NCBI GenBank assembly: GCA_026003195.1
Contig: BPGU01000002.1
Coordinates: 310,001 to 374,000, forward strand
Direction of reading: 5' to 3'
From: Armatimonadota bacterium
Lineage (GTDB): Bacteria > Armatimonadota > HRBIN16
DNA length: 64,000 nt
The notes under the pieces were generated by a model. That model saw only the letters and a list, made by a program, of their open reading frames with translations. It had not been told where the DNA came from and did not search any database. How positions within the stretch are numbered: the stretch's first letter is position 1; each line of letters begins with the position of its first letter. The position numbers and the translations under genes were made by a program. This document shows positions 42,695 through 52,983 of this stretch, one piece after another.

Positions 42695-42911
42695 CGGCGG
42701 CTCGGAACTGAACATCAACGTACAGACAACGCCCGTCGGTAGCCTGCTGGCAGGAGCGGCGGTGATATGGATAGGAACAAAGCTGTTCCGTCTGTTCAGA
42801 CGCCGATGGTGGCTACCAGCAGGTGCAGGAGTGGCGTTGCTGGCTCTGCACCAGATGACTTCTGCACGTCAGGCTGAAAAGAGTCCCGAAGAGACCTGTG
42901 AGGAGGAGTAA
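42654..42911 (+). CDS. Small basic membrane protein of unknown function (before ilvC)
   Basis: This 85-residue reading frame starts at ATG 42654 with GGAGGAG about ten bases upstream, inside the 3' end of the previous gene. It has one or two hydrophobic stretches ([18 protein letters not shown] and [14 protein letters not shown]) separated by FRLFRRRR-type basic residues and ends in an acidic tail ([11 protein letters not shown]). It resembles no family I know. It ends one base before the ilvC start codon. Coding is supported by its ribosome-binding site, spacing and amino-acid composition only. Confidence 0.55.
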   Translation: MELVRVVVQRRNVNGGSELNINVQTTPVGSLLAGAAVIWIGTKLFRLFRRRWWLPAGAGVALLALHQMTSARQAEKSPEETCEEE

Positions 42912-42912
42912 G

Positions 42913-43932
42913 ATGGCAAGGGTGTATTACGATGCAGATGCGGACTTGAGCGTGCTGCAGAACAAAACGATCGCTGTGGTGGGTTACGGAAGTCAGGGAC
43001 ATGCGCACGCACAAAATCTGCGCGATAGTGGCGTGAAGGTGATTGTGGGGCTGCGCCCGGGGAAGTCCTGGAACCGTGCGACAGAGGATGGCTTTGAGGT
43101 GTATGAAGTAGACGAAGCGACCCGCCGCGCGGACATCATCATGATCCTGGTCAACGATGAGTTCCAGTCCGCGCTGTACGAGAGCAAAATCGCTCCGCAC
43201 CTGAAAGAGGGAAGCGCGCTGGCTTTCGCACACGGCTTCAACATCCATTTCCATCAGATTATCCCGCCGAAGACGGTGGACGTGTTTATGGTCGCCCCAA
43301 AGGGACCGGGACACCTGGTGCGCAGAATGTACACCGAAGGCGTCGGAACGCCCTGCCTGATTGCGGTGCATCAGGATGCCACCGGCAAAGCACGCGACCT
43401 CGCTCTGGCTTATGCCAAAGCACTGGGCGGCACCCGCGCTGGCGTCATTGAAACCACCTTCAAGGAAGAAACCGAGACTGACCTGTTCGGCGAGCAGGTG
43501 GTGTTGTGCGGCGGCACCACGGCGCTGGTCAAAGCGGCTTTCGAAACCCTCGTGGCAGCGGGCTACCAGCCGGAAGTGGCATACTTCGAATGCCTGCATG
43601 AGCTGAAGCTCATCGTCGACCTGATGTACGAATCCGGCATCACGGGAATGCGCTACTCCATCTCCGACACCGCGCAGTACGGCGATATGACACGCGGTCC
43701 GCGCATCATGAACGAACAGGTGCGAGCAGAGATGCAGCGTATCCTGAAAGAGATTCAGACCGGCCAATTCGCGAAGGAGTGGATCTTGGAAAACCGTGCG
43801 AACCGCCCGGTGTTTCGCGCACTTGCTGCCGCTGACGAGAACCATCCCATCGAACAGGTGGGACGCCAGCTGCGTGCGATGATGCCCTGGCTCAAGAAAC
43901 CGGCGGTGAAGCCAGAGGATTTGCAGAAGTAA
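42913..43932 (+). CDS. ilvC: Ketol-acid reductoisomerase (class I, NADP-dependent type)
   Basis: This 339-residue enzyme isomerises and reduces acetolactate to dihydroxy-isovalerate. The Rossmann motif is [21 protein letters not shown], and the loop [10 protein letters not shown] suggests NADPH preference (a Ser in place of an acidic residue). The knotted C-terminal domain has the metal ligands in [16 protein letters not shown] and the conserved [26 protein letters not shown]. It starts two bases after the small membrane protein, with GAGGAGGAG upstream. With IlvBN it provides the first two steps, and IlvD at 18887 the third. IlvC can also reduce ketopantoate in some bacteria. Confidence 0.97.
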   Translation: MARVYYDADADLSVLQNKTIAVVGYGSQGHAHAQNLRDSGVKVIVGLRPGKSWNRATEDGFEVYEVDEATRRADIIMILVNDEFQSALYESKIAPHLKEGSALAFAHGFNIHFHQIIPPKTVDVFMVAPKGPGHLVRRMYTEGVGTPCLIAVHQDATGKARDLALAYAKALGGTRAGVIETTFKEETETDLFGEQVVLCGGTTALVKAAFETLVAAGYQPEVAYFECLHELKLIVDLMYESGITGMRYSISDTAQYGDMTRGPRIMNEQVRAEMQRILKEIQTGQFAKEWILENRANRPVFRALAAADENHPIEQVGRQLRAMMPWLKKPAVKPEDLQK

Positions 43933-43970
43933 ACACGTCTGTAACGACGGTGAAGGACAGGTGATGGACT

Positions 43971-45542
43971 ATGAGTAGCGACGGGGTACGCATCTACGTC
44001 TTTGACACGACCCTGCGCGATGGAGAGCAATCTCCGGGCGCCTCCCTGAACGTGGAGGAAAAAATCGAAATCGCCCGACAACTGGAACGGCTTGGCGTGG
44101 ATGTGATCGAAGCCGGGTTCCCCATCTCCTCGCCGGGCGACTTTCGCGCGGTGAACGAGGTGAGTAAAATCGTGCAGAACGCGGCGGTATGTGGTCTCAC
44201 CCGCGCGGTGCATAAAGACATTGAGGTGGCGGCGGAAGCGCTCAAGCCCGCCAAGCGCCCGCGCATTCACACCGGTCTGGGGGTCTCAGACATCCACCTG
44301 AAGTACAAACTACGCATGTCACGCGAAGAGGCTCTGGAGCGTGGTGTGGACGCCGTCAAGTTCGCACGCCGCTTCGTGGACGAGGTGGAGTACTTCCTGG
44401 AGGACGCCGGACGCGCTGACCCCGAGTACATCTACCGCGTGATTGAAGCCGTTATCGACGCGGGAGCGACCGTCATCAACGTGCCCGATACCACCGGCTA
44501 TACCGTGCCCGAAGAGTTCGGTGCGCTCATTCAGGGCATCATGAACAACGTACCCAACATCGACAAAGCTATCGTGTCGGTGCACTGCCATGACGACCTG
44601 GGCATGGCGACCGCGAACACACTGGCGGGCGTGCTCCACGGCGCCAGGCAAGTGGAGGTCACCATCAACGGCATCGGCGAACGTGCAGGCAACACCTCGC
44701 TGGAAGAGGTGGTGATGGCGATACACACCCGTCAGGACGTGTTCCAGAACATGTACACAGGCATCAACACCACCGAAATCTACAAGACCAGCCGTCTGGT
44801 GAGCACGCTCACGGGGATCCTGGTGCCCCCCAACAAAGCCATCGTGGGCGCGAACGCCTTCGCGCACTCTTCAGGCATCCATCAGGATGGGGTGTTGAAG
44901 GAGCGCACCACCTACGAGATTATCGACCCGCGCTCCGTGGGCATCACCGAGAGCAAGATTATCCTCACCGCCAGAAGTGGACGACATGGCGTGCGTCACC
45001 GACTGGAGGAACTGGGCTACCACCTCGACGGCGAACAGTTCGAGCGCATCTACGAGAAGTTCCTCGAGCTGGCGGACAAGAAAAAGCAGGTTTACGACGA
45101 GGACCTGGAGCTGCTTGTGGCTGATGCTGCCTCGACAGTGGTGCAAACCTACGAGCTGGTGCACGTGCAGGCATTAGCGGGTGACAAAGTCGTGCCCACC
45201 GCTACGGTCAAGCTGCGCCACATCAACGGCGAAGAGCGCACTGCCACCGCCACCGGCACAGGACCTGTAGATGCTGCTTACAGCGCGATTAACAAAATCG
45301 TACAGGCACCGAACGAGTTGCTGGAGTTTACCATGCAGGCGGTCACGGAGGGCATCGACGCGATGGCGGAGGTGACCGTGCGCGTGCGAGGACAGGAAGG
45401 CGACGTATTTACCGGCAGAGGCTCCGCCACCGATATCGTGGTCGCCAGCGCAAAAGCATACGTGCAGGCGCTGAACAAGCTGCTGGATAAACGGTCGGGC
45501 GTGCGACGTACGGCTATCGCTGAAGAGCTGGAGCGGGTGTAG
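43971..45542 (+). CDS. leuA: 2-isopropylmalate synthase
   Basis: This 523-residue enzyme condenses 2-ketoisovalerate with acetyl-CoA, the first committed step to leucine. The N-terminal TIM barrel opens VFDTTLRDGEQSPGASLNVEEK, has the metal-binding HCHDDLGMATAN and the NGIGERAGNTSLEEVVMAIH motif, and AFAHSSGIHQDGVLK in the linker. The C-terminal LeuA dimer domain (from about residue 385) provides leucine feedback inhibition. It follows ilvC by 38 bases in the same operon. The DGEQSPG pattern separates it from the related CimA at 50077 (DGSQGEG). Confidence 0.95.
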   Translation: MSSDGVRIYVFDTTLRDGEQSPGASLNVEEKIEIARQLERLGVDVIEAGFPISSPGDFRAVNEVSKIVQNAAVCGLTRAVHKDIEVAAEALKPAKRPRIHTGLGVSDIHLKYKLRMSREEALERGVDAVKFARRFVDEVEYFLEDAGRADPEYIYRVIEAVIDAGATVINVPDTTGYTVPEEFGALIQGIMNNVPNIDKAIVSVHCHDDLGMATANTLAGVLHGARQVEVTINGIGERAGNTSLEEVVMAIHTRQDVFQNMYTGINTTEIYKTSRLVSTLTGILVPPNKAIVGANAFAHSSGIHQDGVLKERTTYEIIDPRSVGITESKIILTARSGRHGVRHRLEELGYHLDGEQFERIYEKFLELADKKKQVYDEDLELLVADAASTVVQTYELVHVQALAGDKVVPTATVKLRHINGEERTATATGTGPVDAAYSAINKIVQAPNELLEFTMQAVTEGIDAMAEVTVRVRGQEGDVFTGRGSATDIVVASAKAYVQALNKLLDKRSGVRRTAIAEELERV

Positions 45543-45547
45543 AACAG

Positions 45548-45976
45548 ATGAACTACTGGCAGATGGCGCTGGGGATGATGCAGGTGTACGTGCCGTCGAT
45601 AGGGTTGTTCTTCATCGGCGGCGTTTTGGGGCATGGCATCGCTAACAGCGTGGGCTTTTCTCTGCGTGCGGAGTGGACCCGCTGGATGACCACGCTGTAT
45701 CTCTTCAGCCTGCTCATCCCCCTGCCCCTGTGGGTAGAGGGTTCCCTGTTCTACAGACATCTCTGGCTCGTTTACGCGCTGCTGTCCTTGATGCTCGGAA
45801 TAGCCAGAGGGCTGGCTTTTCCCGAGCGCGAGGAACAACGCAGGCGCACTCAGGAGCGCCTTCAACGCGCACGGGGGTCTATTCAGCAAAGCATGGAGCA
45901 GCAGCAACCGCCCCAAAAGAACTTCCTGCCCCACCGTTCGCCCTTTCGTGCAGGAACACAGGGAGGCGATGTATAA
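45548..45976 (+). CDS. Hypothetical membrane protein downstream of leuA
   Basis: This 142-residue protein is not recognised. It has three hydrophobic segments (MQVYVPSIGLFFIGGVLGHG, WMTTLYLFSLLIPLPLWV, LWLVYALLSLMLGIARGL) followed by a charged, Gln-rich coiled-coil-like tail (REEQRRRTQERLQRARGSIQ). It starts five bases after leuA, with no clear ribosome-binding site, so it is probably translationally coupled. Location suggests the end of the ilv-leuA operon. Confidence 0.65.
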   Translation: MNYWQMALGMMQVYVPSIGLFFIGGVLGHGIANSVGFSLRAEWTRWMTTLYLFSLLIPLPLWVEGSLFYRHLWLVYALLSLMLGIARGLAFPEREEQRRRTQERLQRARGSIQQSMEQQQPPQKNFLPHRSPFRAGTQGGDV

Positions 45977-46015
45977 AGGAAAAGCAATACAAGACGCACC
46001 TGGAAAGGAGGAGCT

Positions 46016-46642
46016 ATGTACTCACGCGATACGTGGAGGTACGAAAGGGGTATTCTGGTACGTCAGCCGCCCCTTCGCGTGAGCATCTTTGTGGATGGGG
46101 CGAATATGTATTACGCCCAGAAGCGATTGGGTTGGTTTATCGATTTTCGGAAAGTGCTTCACTTTTTCGGACCGGCGCAGAACAATGTGATCAGCGAGGC
46201 GTACTATTATACCGGCGCGGATAGTGCGACCCTGGCACGAGACATCCGGTTTCACGAGTATTTGATGTATTCCGGTTATATCGTGCGCACTAAAAACATT
46301 AAACAGGTGATCGATGACGCTACCGGGGAGATTGTCGAGAAGGCTAATCTGGATGTCGAACTGGTCATCGACATGTTCAACACCGTCAACCTGTTTGACA
46401 TGTGCGTGCTCATGAGCGGAGATGGCGATTTCGAGCGTGCGCTGGAGCTGCTGCGTTGCAAAGGCAAGCGTGTGGCGGTGGTTGCCCATCCCGACATGAC
46501 CGCGCGCGAACTACGCAACGTGGTGGGGCGCAACTATTTTGACCTGCGTGAGATGGCTCCGCACATCGCACGCACAGACAGGATGCCGGAATACGAAGAG
46601 GTCGCGGTCACGCGCGAATACGTGCCGGAGGAAGCTCCGTAA
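46016..46642 (+). CDS. NYN-domain (PIN-like) ribonuclease-family protein
   Basis: This 208-residue protein belongs to the NYN/LabA (DUF88) family, whose fold is that of PIN nucleases and which is predicted or shown to cut RNA. Acidic metal-site residues appear in VSIFVDGANMYYAQK, NLDVELVIDMFN and VLMSGDGDFERALELLR. The C-terminal region VAVVAHPDMTARELRNVVGRNY completes the fold. AAAGGAGGAG precedes ATG 46016. It lies just after the leuA operon, before a 400-base gap. Its substrates are unknown. Confidence 0.88.
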   Translation: MYSRDTWRYERGILVRQPPLRVSIFVDGANMYYAQKRLGWFIDFRKVLHFFGPAQNNVISEAYYYTGADSATLARDIRFHEYLMYSGYIVRTKNIKQVIDDATGEIVEKANLDVELVIDMFNTVNLFDMCVLMSGDGDFERALELLRCKGKRVAVVAHPDMTARELRNVVGRNYFDLREMAPHIARTDRMPEYEEVAVTREYVPEEAP

Positions 46643-47046
46643 CCATGGTGTTTTCTCGTACAGGAGATACACTTCGCAAAAGTACCCGCAGTCTCTTGAG
46701 ACGCGGTTTCGTGCCGTTCACCACAGCGCGCACGCGACCGCGTCTCCTTCTACCCTGCAACTGGCTCTCCGCCGAGGAAGCCGATACGGAGGTGGATATT
46801 TGACGCCTCGCGGTGTCGGCGCGAATGGCTCTACACTTTCTGGCGCCAGCTGAAGTCTGTAGCAAGAGGCTTCGTTCCTACCGTGCTCAAGCCGGCGAGT
46901 ACCGATTCCGCCTCTGTTATACGGAGCGACAGCGACGTACCTCTTTCCTTCGCCAAAACAAGATTCTTCGCTTCGCTCAGAATGACAACAGCACACACTC
47001 TCCATCCCAAAACATCCCGAGGCAATGATATCAGGAGGTTCCCGAA
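46643..47046 (+). other. 404-base intergenic region before leuB with an R2 repeat
   Basis: I see no gene here. At 46962-46992 lies a copy of repeat R2 (AAGATTCTTCGCTTCGCTCA, then GAATGAC). Upstream, segments with the look of relic repeat DNA (AGGCTTCGTTCCTACCGTGC near 46867) give several short false frames. The end carries AGGAGG, the ribosome-binding site of leuB. No convincing promoter or riboswitch was found. Confidence 0.5.
46962..46992 (-). repeat. Dispersed repeat R2, copy 2
   Basis: Reads CATTCTGAGCGAAGCGAAGA on the minus strand, matching the units at 30374 and 49983. It has no coding role. Confidence 0.6.
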
Positions 47047-48467
<1,421 letters not shown>

Positions 48468-48471
48468 GCCG

Positions 48472-49374
48472 TTAGCGTAAAACAGCCAGCCAGACGGATT
48501 GGCTGACCGCGCTCAGCAAGGTGGAGACAGTAACGATTTGCGAGGCAAACACCTCCTGAGCGCGGTAGTGCGCACAGAGGATAAAGACGTTGACCGCAAT
48601 AGGCAGTCCGGCAGAGGCTACCAGCACCGTACCGATGTCTTTGGGAAAAGCGAAGAGAGGTAACATCGCCAGTGCGAGCAGTGGTGCAAACACCAGACGC
48701 AGTGCAACAGGCAACGCAACGAGCACGACGGACGGACGCCCAACGCCTCTGCCCAGCTGAGTGCCCAGTGTCAGCAGGGCAACAGGAACCAGAGCGTTCG
48801 CCATATAGTCCAACGGTATCGCCAGAGGCTGCGGTAGCCGAATGGAAAAAGCGTTCAGCAGGAGCGCCCCAGCCAGTGCATAGATAACGGGCAAACGGGC
48901 AATGGCGCGGAGGATATACACCCTGTATGGCTGACCGCTTTCCATCAGCAGCACGCCGAAGGTGAACGTCATGAGGTTCTGCACAAGCACCATCACGGCG
49001 GCAACGCTCATGTAGCGGTCGCCGAAGGCAAGCAATACAAAAGGAATACCGTAGTTGCCCGCGTTGGTGAGCATAGAGGCGAGCAACAGCACCTTGCGAT
49101 AAGGCTGAAACACGCTGTGCCGATAAAGCAGCAGAGCAACCAGGAACATCATTGCGCTGTGTACCAGAACAAACAGAGCGATGCTGCCCATCGTCAACAG
49201 GCTGAGGTCTGCCTGTAGCATTTTGACAAAGACGAGTGCGGGCACAAAGGCATAGAAGTTGATGCGCGTCAGCGTCGGAATATCCAGCGTGAGGGCGCGT
49301 TCCAGCAGCGCGCCCACCAGGATGATGAAAAAGATGGGGAAGATAACTTGCCAGAAAATACCGAAGGCGTTCAC
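48472..49374 (-). CDS. AEC-family transporter
   Basis: This 300-residue permease of the auxin efflux carrier (AEC) family has ten hydrophobic segments in two inverted halves of five. Landmarks are FFIILVGALLERALTLDIPTL and VFVKMLQADLS near the N-terminus, SMLTNAGNYGIPFVLLAFG, and ALVPVALLTLGTQLGRG in the second half. Family members export or import carboxylates such as malate. The start is GTG 49374, overlapping the upstream gene stop (GTGA). It converges with glnB with only four bases between the stops. Substrate unknown. Confidence 0.88.
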   Translation of the reverse strand: MNAFGIFWQVIFPIFFIILVGALLERALTLDIPTLTRINFYAFVPALVFVKMLQADLSLLTMGSIALFVLVHSAMMFLVALLLYRHSVFQPYRKVLLLASMLTNAGNYGIPFVLLAFGDRYMSVAAVMVLVQNLMTFTFGVLLMESGQPYRVYILRAIARLPVIYALAGALLLNAFSIRLPQPLAIPLDYMANALVPVALLTLGTQLGRGVGRPSVVLVALPVALRLVFAPLLALAMLPLFAFPKDIGTVLVASAGLPIAVNVFILCAHYRAQEVFASQIVTVSTLLSAVSQSVWLAVLR

Positions 49375-49937
49375 GAACTGCCTCCGGTGATCTCTTTGAT
49401 CTTCTGAAAGAAGGCTCGCTTATGTTCGTCGTTGATAGACCAGTTCACGGGAACAGTCTGGAAACCGCTCAGATGGGCGAAGTCCCGTTCGCGTGGTTTC
49501 ACCGTCCAGTCCGTGCGGCGGTCTTTGTACATACTGCCGTAGCCCTGGTGGTAGAAGCCCCACGAGGCGTATTCGCTCAAAGCGGCTTCGAGGTTATCCA
49601 GATGAATGCTGTCGTTGATGTAGCGGTCGTACACTTCCGGCGTGTACACCGACCCTCCTCCCTGCAGCCCAACGGTCACCGCCAGCAGTCCATACGAACG
49701 GTATACGGGCAGCATCTTGCAAAACTCGTCGGTATTGCGGTCGGGGTCGCATACGCCGGTATCAGGATACGCCCACAGCTTGCAGGTCTGTTCGCACTCG
49801 TCGCCGAAAATCGCCTGCACCATGCGCGAGCTAAACAGCAAGCCCTCCACAGGCATCCCTTTGTAGGTGACACCTGCATAGGTAGGGCGTCCGTTGATCA
49901 GAAAGCGGTTACCGTCGATGCTGATTTCGGTTTTCAT
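49371..49937 (-). CDS. Internally deleted glycoside-hydrolase-like protein
   Basis: This 188-residue frame begins [20 protein letters not shown] and includes [39 protein letters not shown] and [20 protein letters not shown], which match the N-terminal barrel strands of a TIM-barrel family I know from related bacteria at about 330-350 residues. After DRYIND it jumps to [17 protein letters not shown] and ends [20 protein letters not shown], the family C-terminus. About 150 residues, including the region where the catalytic acids normally lie, are missing in frame. It is therefore probably inactive. ATG 49937 is chosen; upstream frame is unrelated sequence. It is co-transcribed with the AEC transporter. 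The family identification is from memory. Confidence 0.6.
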   Translation of the reverse strand: MKTEISIDGNRFLINGRPTYAGVTYKGMPVEGLLFSSRMVQAIFGDECEQTCKLWAYPDTGVCDPDRNTDEFCKMLPVYRSYGLLAVTVGLQGGGSVYTPEVYDRYINDSIHLDNLEAALSEYASWGFYHQGYGSMYKDRRTDWTVKPRERDFAHLSGFQTVPVNWSINDEHKRAFFQKIKEITGGSS

Positions 49938-49982
49938 GCTGTGCCTCCGCGTCGTTTCGCTCCTGTCGTGGGGGCACCCTGC

Positions 49983-50009
49983 CGTTCTGAGCGAGCGAAG
50001 AATCCCTTT
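49983..50009 (+). repeat. Dispersed repeat R2, copy 3 (partial)
   Basis: CGTTCTGAGCGAGCGAAGAA lies in the divergent 139-base gap between the glycosidase-like fragment and cimA. The rest of the gap has the cimA ribosome-binding site CAGGAGGTG. Confidence 0.5.
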
Positions 50010-50076
50010 GCTACCTCTTTCGTCACCGGTCATTCCATTGCCTGCAATCTACATATCTCACCAGGAGGTGTCATAC

Positions 50077-51654
50077 ATGGAGAAACAACGCATTGAAATC
50101 TACGACACAACCCTGCGCGATGGCTCGCAGGGCGAAGGGGTCAACTTTACTGTAGAGGACAAGCTGAAAATCGCGCAACGGCTGGATGAGTTCGGCATGG
50201 ACTACATCGAGGGCGGTTGGCCTGCCTCCAACCCGAAAGACAGCGAGTTCTTCCTGCGGGCGCGGAATCTGAGACTCTCGCATGCGAAGCTGGCAGCGTT
50301 CGGCAGCACACGCCGCGCCAAACTGAAAGCGGAAGAGGACGAGAACCTGCAAGCACTGGTGGCGTGCGAAACGCCAGTCGTGACCATCTTCGGCAAGAGC
50401 TGGGATATGCACGTGACGCATGCGCTGAAGGTGTCGCTGCAGGCGAATCTGGAGATGATTTACGACTCGGTGCACTTCCTCAAAGAGCGCGTGCCGCAGG
50501 TCATCTACGACGCCGAACACTTTTTCGATGGCTACAAGCACAACCCTGAGTACGCCATCAAAACGCTAAAGGCAGCGGAAGAGGCGGGCGCGGACCTGCT
50601 GGTGCTATGCGACACCAACGGTGGAACTCTGCCGCACGAAATCGCGCAAATTATGGAAGCGGTCAAACTGCGTGTGCGCACGCCGCTGGGCATCCATACA
50701 CACAACGACAGCGAGTGCGGCGTCGCCAACAGCCTGATGGCAGTGCTGCACGGTGCAGTGCATGTGCAGGGTACCATCAACGGCTACGGCGAGCGCACCG
50801 GCAACGCCAACCTTTGTTCTATTATCCCTGCTCTGGTATTGAAAATGGGCTATGACTGCCTGAAGCCCGATTCGCTGAGGCACCTCACCGCATTGTCGGG
50901 ATACATCGACGAGGTAGCGAACATGCCGCACAACCACCGGATGCCCTATGTGGGGCGCAGTGCCTTCGCGCACAAGGGAGGCGTACACGTGGATGCGGTG
51001 CTGAAATACGAACGCACCTACGAGCATATCCCGCCTGCCGCGGTGGGTAACGAACGGCGTATCCTCGTCTCGGAGCTGGCAGGGGGCGCTACGGTCGCTC
51101 ACCATGCGCAACGGCTGGGGTTACAGCTGGATAAGAGCACGCCTGAGGTGCGCAAAGTGCTGCAGAAGGTAGCGCATCTGGAAAACGAGGGATATTCCTT
51201 CGAGGCTGCAGAAGCCTCCTTTGAATTGCTACTGATGCAACAGACAGGACACTACCGCAAACTGTTCGAGCTGAAGGGCTTCCGGGTCATTGTGGAGAAG
51301 CGAGGCGAGAAGGGCGAGGTGATCACTGAAGCAACCGTCAAAGTGGCTGTAGACGGGCGTGAGATGCTCACCGTCGCCGAGGGCAACGGTCCCGTGCACG
51401 CACTGGACAGTGCGCTGCGCAAGGCGCTGCAGGAGTTCTATCCCGAGCTGGCGCAGATTCGCCTCACCGACTACAAGGTGCGCGTGGTAAACGTGCGCGA
51501 GGGCACTGCTGCCAAAGTGCGCGTCATCGTAGAGTCGGAAGACGGAGGTCAGACGTGGAGCACCACCGGCGTCTCTACCAATATTATCGAAGCCTCGTGG
51601 CACGCACTGGTGGACAGCATCGAATACGGGTTGCTGACGATTCGTCGGGAGTAG
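50077..51654 (+). CDS. cimA: Citramalate synthase
   Basis: This 525-residue enzyme condenses pyruvate and acetyl-CoA to citramalate, the threonine-independent route to 2-ketobutyrate and isoleucine. The barrel begins [20 protein letters not shown] and has [57 protein letters not shown], and [13 protein letters not shown]. The DGSQGEG, GGWP and long C-terminal LeuA dimer domain are the hallmarks of CimA rather than LeuA. GGAGGTG precedes ATG 50077. The leuA paralogue is at 43971. The leuC/leuD isomerase and LeuB-type dehydrogenase usually complete the pathway. Confidence 0.94.
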   Translation: MEKQRIEIYDTTLRDGSQGEGVNFTVEDKLKIAQRLDEFGMDYIEGGWPASNPKDSEFFLRARNLRLSHAKLAAFGSTRRAKLKAEEDENLQALVACETPVVTIFGKSWDMHVTHALKVSLQANLEMIYDSVHFLKERVPQVIYDAEHFFDGYKHNPEYAIKTLKAAEEAGADLLVLCDTNGGTLPHEIAQIMEAVKLRVRTPLGIHTHNDSECGVANSLMAVLHGAVHVQGTINGYGERTGNANLCSIIPALVLKMGYDCLKPDSLRHLTALSGYIDEVANMPHNHRMPYVGRSAFAHKGGVHVDAVLKYERTYEHIPPAAVGNERRILVSELAGGATVAHHAQRLGLQLDKSTPEVRKVLQKVAHLENEGYSFEAAEASFELLLMQQTGHYRKLFELKGFRVIVEKRGEKGEVITEATVKVAVDGREMLTVAEGNGPVHALDSALRKALQEFYPELAQIRLTDYKVRVVNVREGTAAKVRVIVESEDGGQTWSTTGVSTNIIEASWHALVDSIEYGLLTIRRE

Positions 51655-51734
51655 GCTGGGGGGGACACTCTCTCTCGTTCCCGTACCGTGTTATTGCGTG
51701 CCGCACAGAGGCGAATCCATCTCCGGCGCCAACC

Positions 51735-51820
51735 AACCTCACCCCCGTCCCCTCTCCTAAGAGGAGAGGGGCAATCGTGGTTCCCCCCTCTCGTGCAGAG
51801 AAGGGGGCAGGGGGTTAGGT
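51735..51820. repeat. MITE-like palindromic repeat R3
   Basis: The unit starts ACCTCACCCCCGTCCCCTCT and ends GGGGGTTAGGT, giving imperfect terminal inverted repeats (ACCTCACCCCC / ACCTAACCCCC). Inside are two hairpins: CCCCTCTCC paired with GGAGAGGGG, and CCCCCTCTC paired with GAGAAGGGGG. It has no coding capacity. Elements of this form are scattered through many environmental genomes. It occupies the 286-base gap after cimA together with repeat R1. Confidence 0.65.
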
Positions 51821-51845
51821 GGAGGACGAGGGCACACCCACAGCT

Positions 51846-51865
51846 CGGCAGGAGCCTCGCCCTCC
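51846..51865 (+). repeat. Dispersed repeat R1, copy 3
   Basis: CGGCAGGAGCCTCGCCCTCC, identical over this core to copy 1 (23972-23992). It lies between the R3 element and the convergent SPFH gene. No other function is visible. Confidence 0.6.
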
Positions 51866-51940
51866 CGAGGGTACAAGCCCCTTAGTGGAAATCGTGGGCT
51901 ATGATGAGGAAAATCCCTCTGTGTGGATTTTCACCACCTG

Positions 51941-52981
51941 CTACTCCCGGCTTTCCCTCCTCTGTGGGACGCGCTCGCGTTCCGGCTGTTGTGGGACCTC
52001 CATCGCGCCGGTGCTGGAAGGCAGTGCCCCCGCAGGCGTGGGCATCATCATTACCGTGCCGCCGGGCAGGATGCGCACCTCGACATCCTGCGGCAGCTTC
52101 TGCACGAACTCCAGCCCCACCACCGCACTGTTCTGGCGCAACGCCTGTCCTCGCAGGCGGATGGCTTCCGCCATGCCTTTCGCCCGCTCCACCTGTGCCT
52201 GCGCCTGGATCTCCGCGATGCGCAGCTTATACTGCTGGGTGATGACCGCCTGCTGAGCCACCTGTTTGGCGACAATCGCTTGCTCGAAATCGGCGGACTC
52301 GTACGCCACATTGCGCAACAGCACGCGCTCTAACGTGATGCCCTTCTCTTCCAGCTTGGGCTTGAGCTCCGCGTAGATTTCGTTCTCCACCTGCTGACGC
52401 TTGCCCACGTAGGGCACAATGCCCTGCTGGCTGGCGGCGGTAAGTGTCTCCGGTGCGTTACTGTAAACCTCCATAATGCCGTATCGCGCCACCACCAGCC
52501 GCACCACGTTGCGCGTTGCGGGACGTACAATGGTGTTGACATAGTTCGGTCCCACGCTACGCCACAGGCGGTCCGCCCCTTCCCCACTGATACGGAACAG
52601 CACAGTCACATCTACCTTAACCTTCAGCCCTTCTTTCGTCTGGCAGGTCATGGCGTCATCGGTTCCCGACAGCTCGTCGCGCGCACTGCTCATGGTATAC
52701 TGCTGGGTGCGCACGTTGAACAGCTGCACTGTCTGCCAGGGTAGCACGAGGCTCCAGCCTTCACCCAGCTCGCGCTCCTGAATACCGCCCGCGAAGGGGT
52801 CGAACTTCACGCCGACGTGCCCGGGCGGCACCTCCACCCACATTTTGCTGAGCAGCAACACCACCAGCAATCCGGCGAGGATACCTGTCCACAACCGTGC
52901 CGGACGATACCTCTCCGGGCGGAACCCCACCACTAGCGCAGCAATCGTGCAGAGCATAAGGAACAGAATGACTTCTCTCAT
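51941..52981 (-). CDS. SPFH/prohibitin-family membrane protein (second of a pair)
   Basis: This 346-residue protein has two N-terminal hydrophobic segments (about 3-20 and 30-48) and a large SPFH (band 7) domain: VEVPPGHVGVKFDPFAGGIQ, GWSLVLPWQTVQLFNVRTQQ, VKVDVTVLFRISGEG, and VRLVVARYGIMEVYSN, then a coiled-coil segment (QQAVITQQYKLRIAEIQAQAQVERAKGMAEA) typical of prohibitins, and a Pro-rich tail. Proteins of this kind form membrane microdomains or regulate FtsH-type proteolysis. It starts two bases after its paralogue at 52984. HflK/HflC pairs have a similar arrangement, but hflX and ftsH neighbours are missing. Confidence 0.85.
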   Translation of the reverse strand: MREVILFLMLCTIAALVVGFRPERYRPARLWTGILAGLLVVLLLSKMWVEVPPGHVGVKFDPFAGGIQERELGEGWSLVLPWQTVQLFNVRTQQYTMSSARDELSGTDDAMTCQTKEGLKVKVDVTVLFRISGEGADRLWRSVGPNYVNTIVRPATRNVVRLVVARYGIMEVYSNAPETLTAASQQGIVPYVGKRQQVENEIYAELKPKLEEKGITLERVLLRNVAYESADFEQAIVAKQVAQQAVITQQYKLRIAEIQAQAQVERAKGMAEAIRLRGQALRQNSAVVGLEFVQKLPQDVEVRILPGGTVMMMPTPAGALPSSTGAMEVPQQPERERVPQRRESRE

Positions 52982-52983
52982 GG

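Noticed and set aside
42796-43845. 349-codon minus-strand frame opposite ilvC
   Set aside because: Antisense shadow of a canonical ketol-acid reductoisomerase.
46831-47025. Short minus-strand frame containing VILSEAKNLVLAKERG
   Set aside because: This is the familiar translation of dispersed repeat R2, often mis-annotated as a gene; there is no ribosome-binding site or family.
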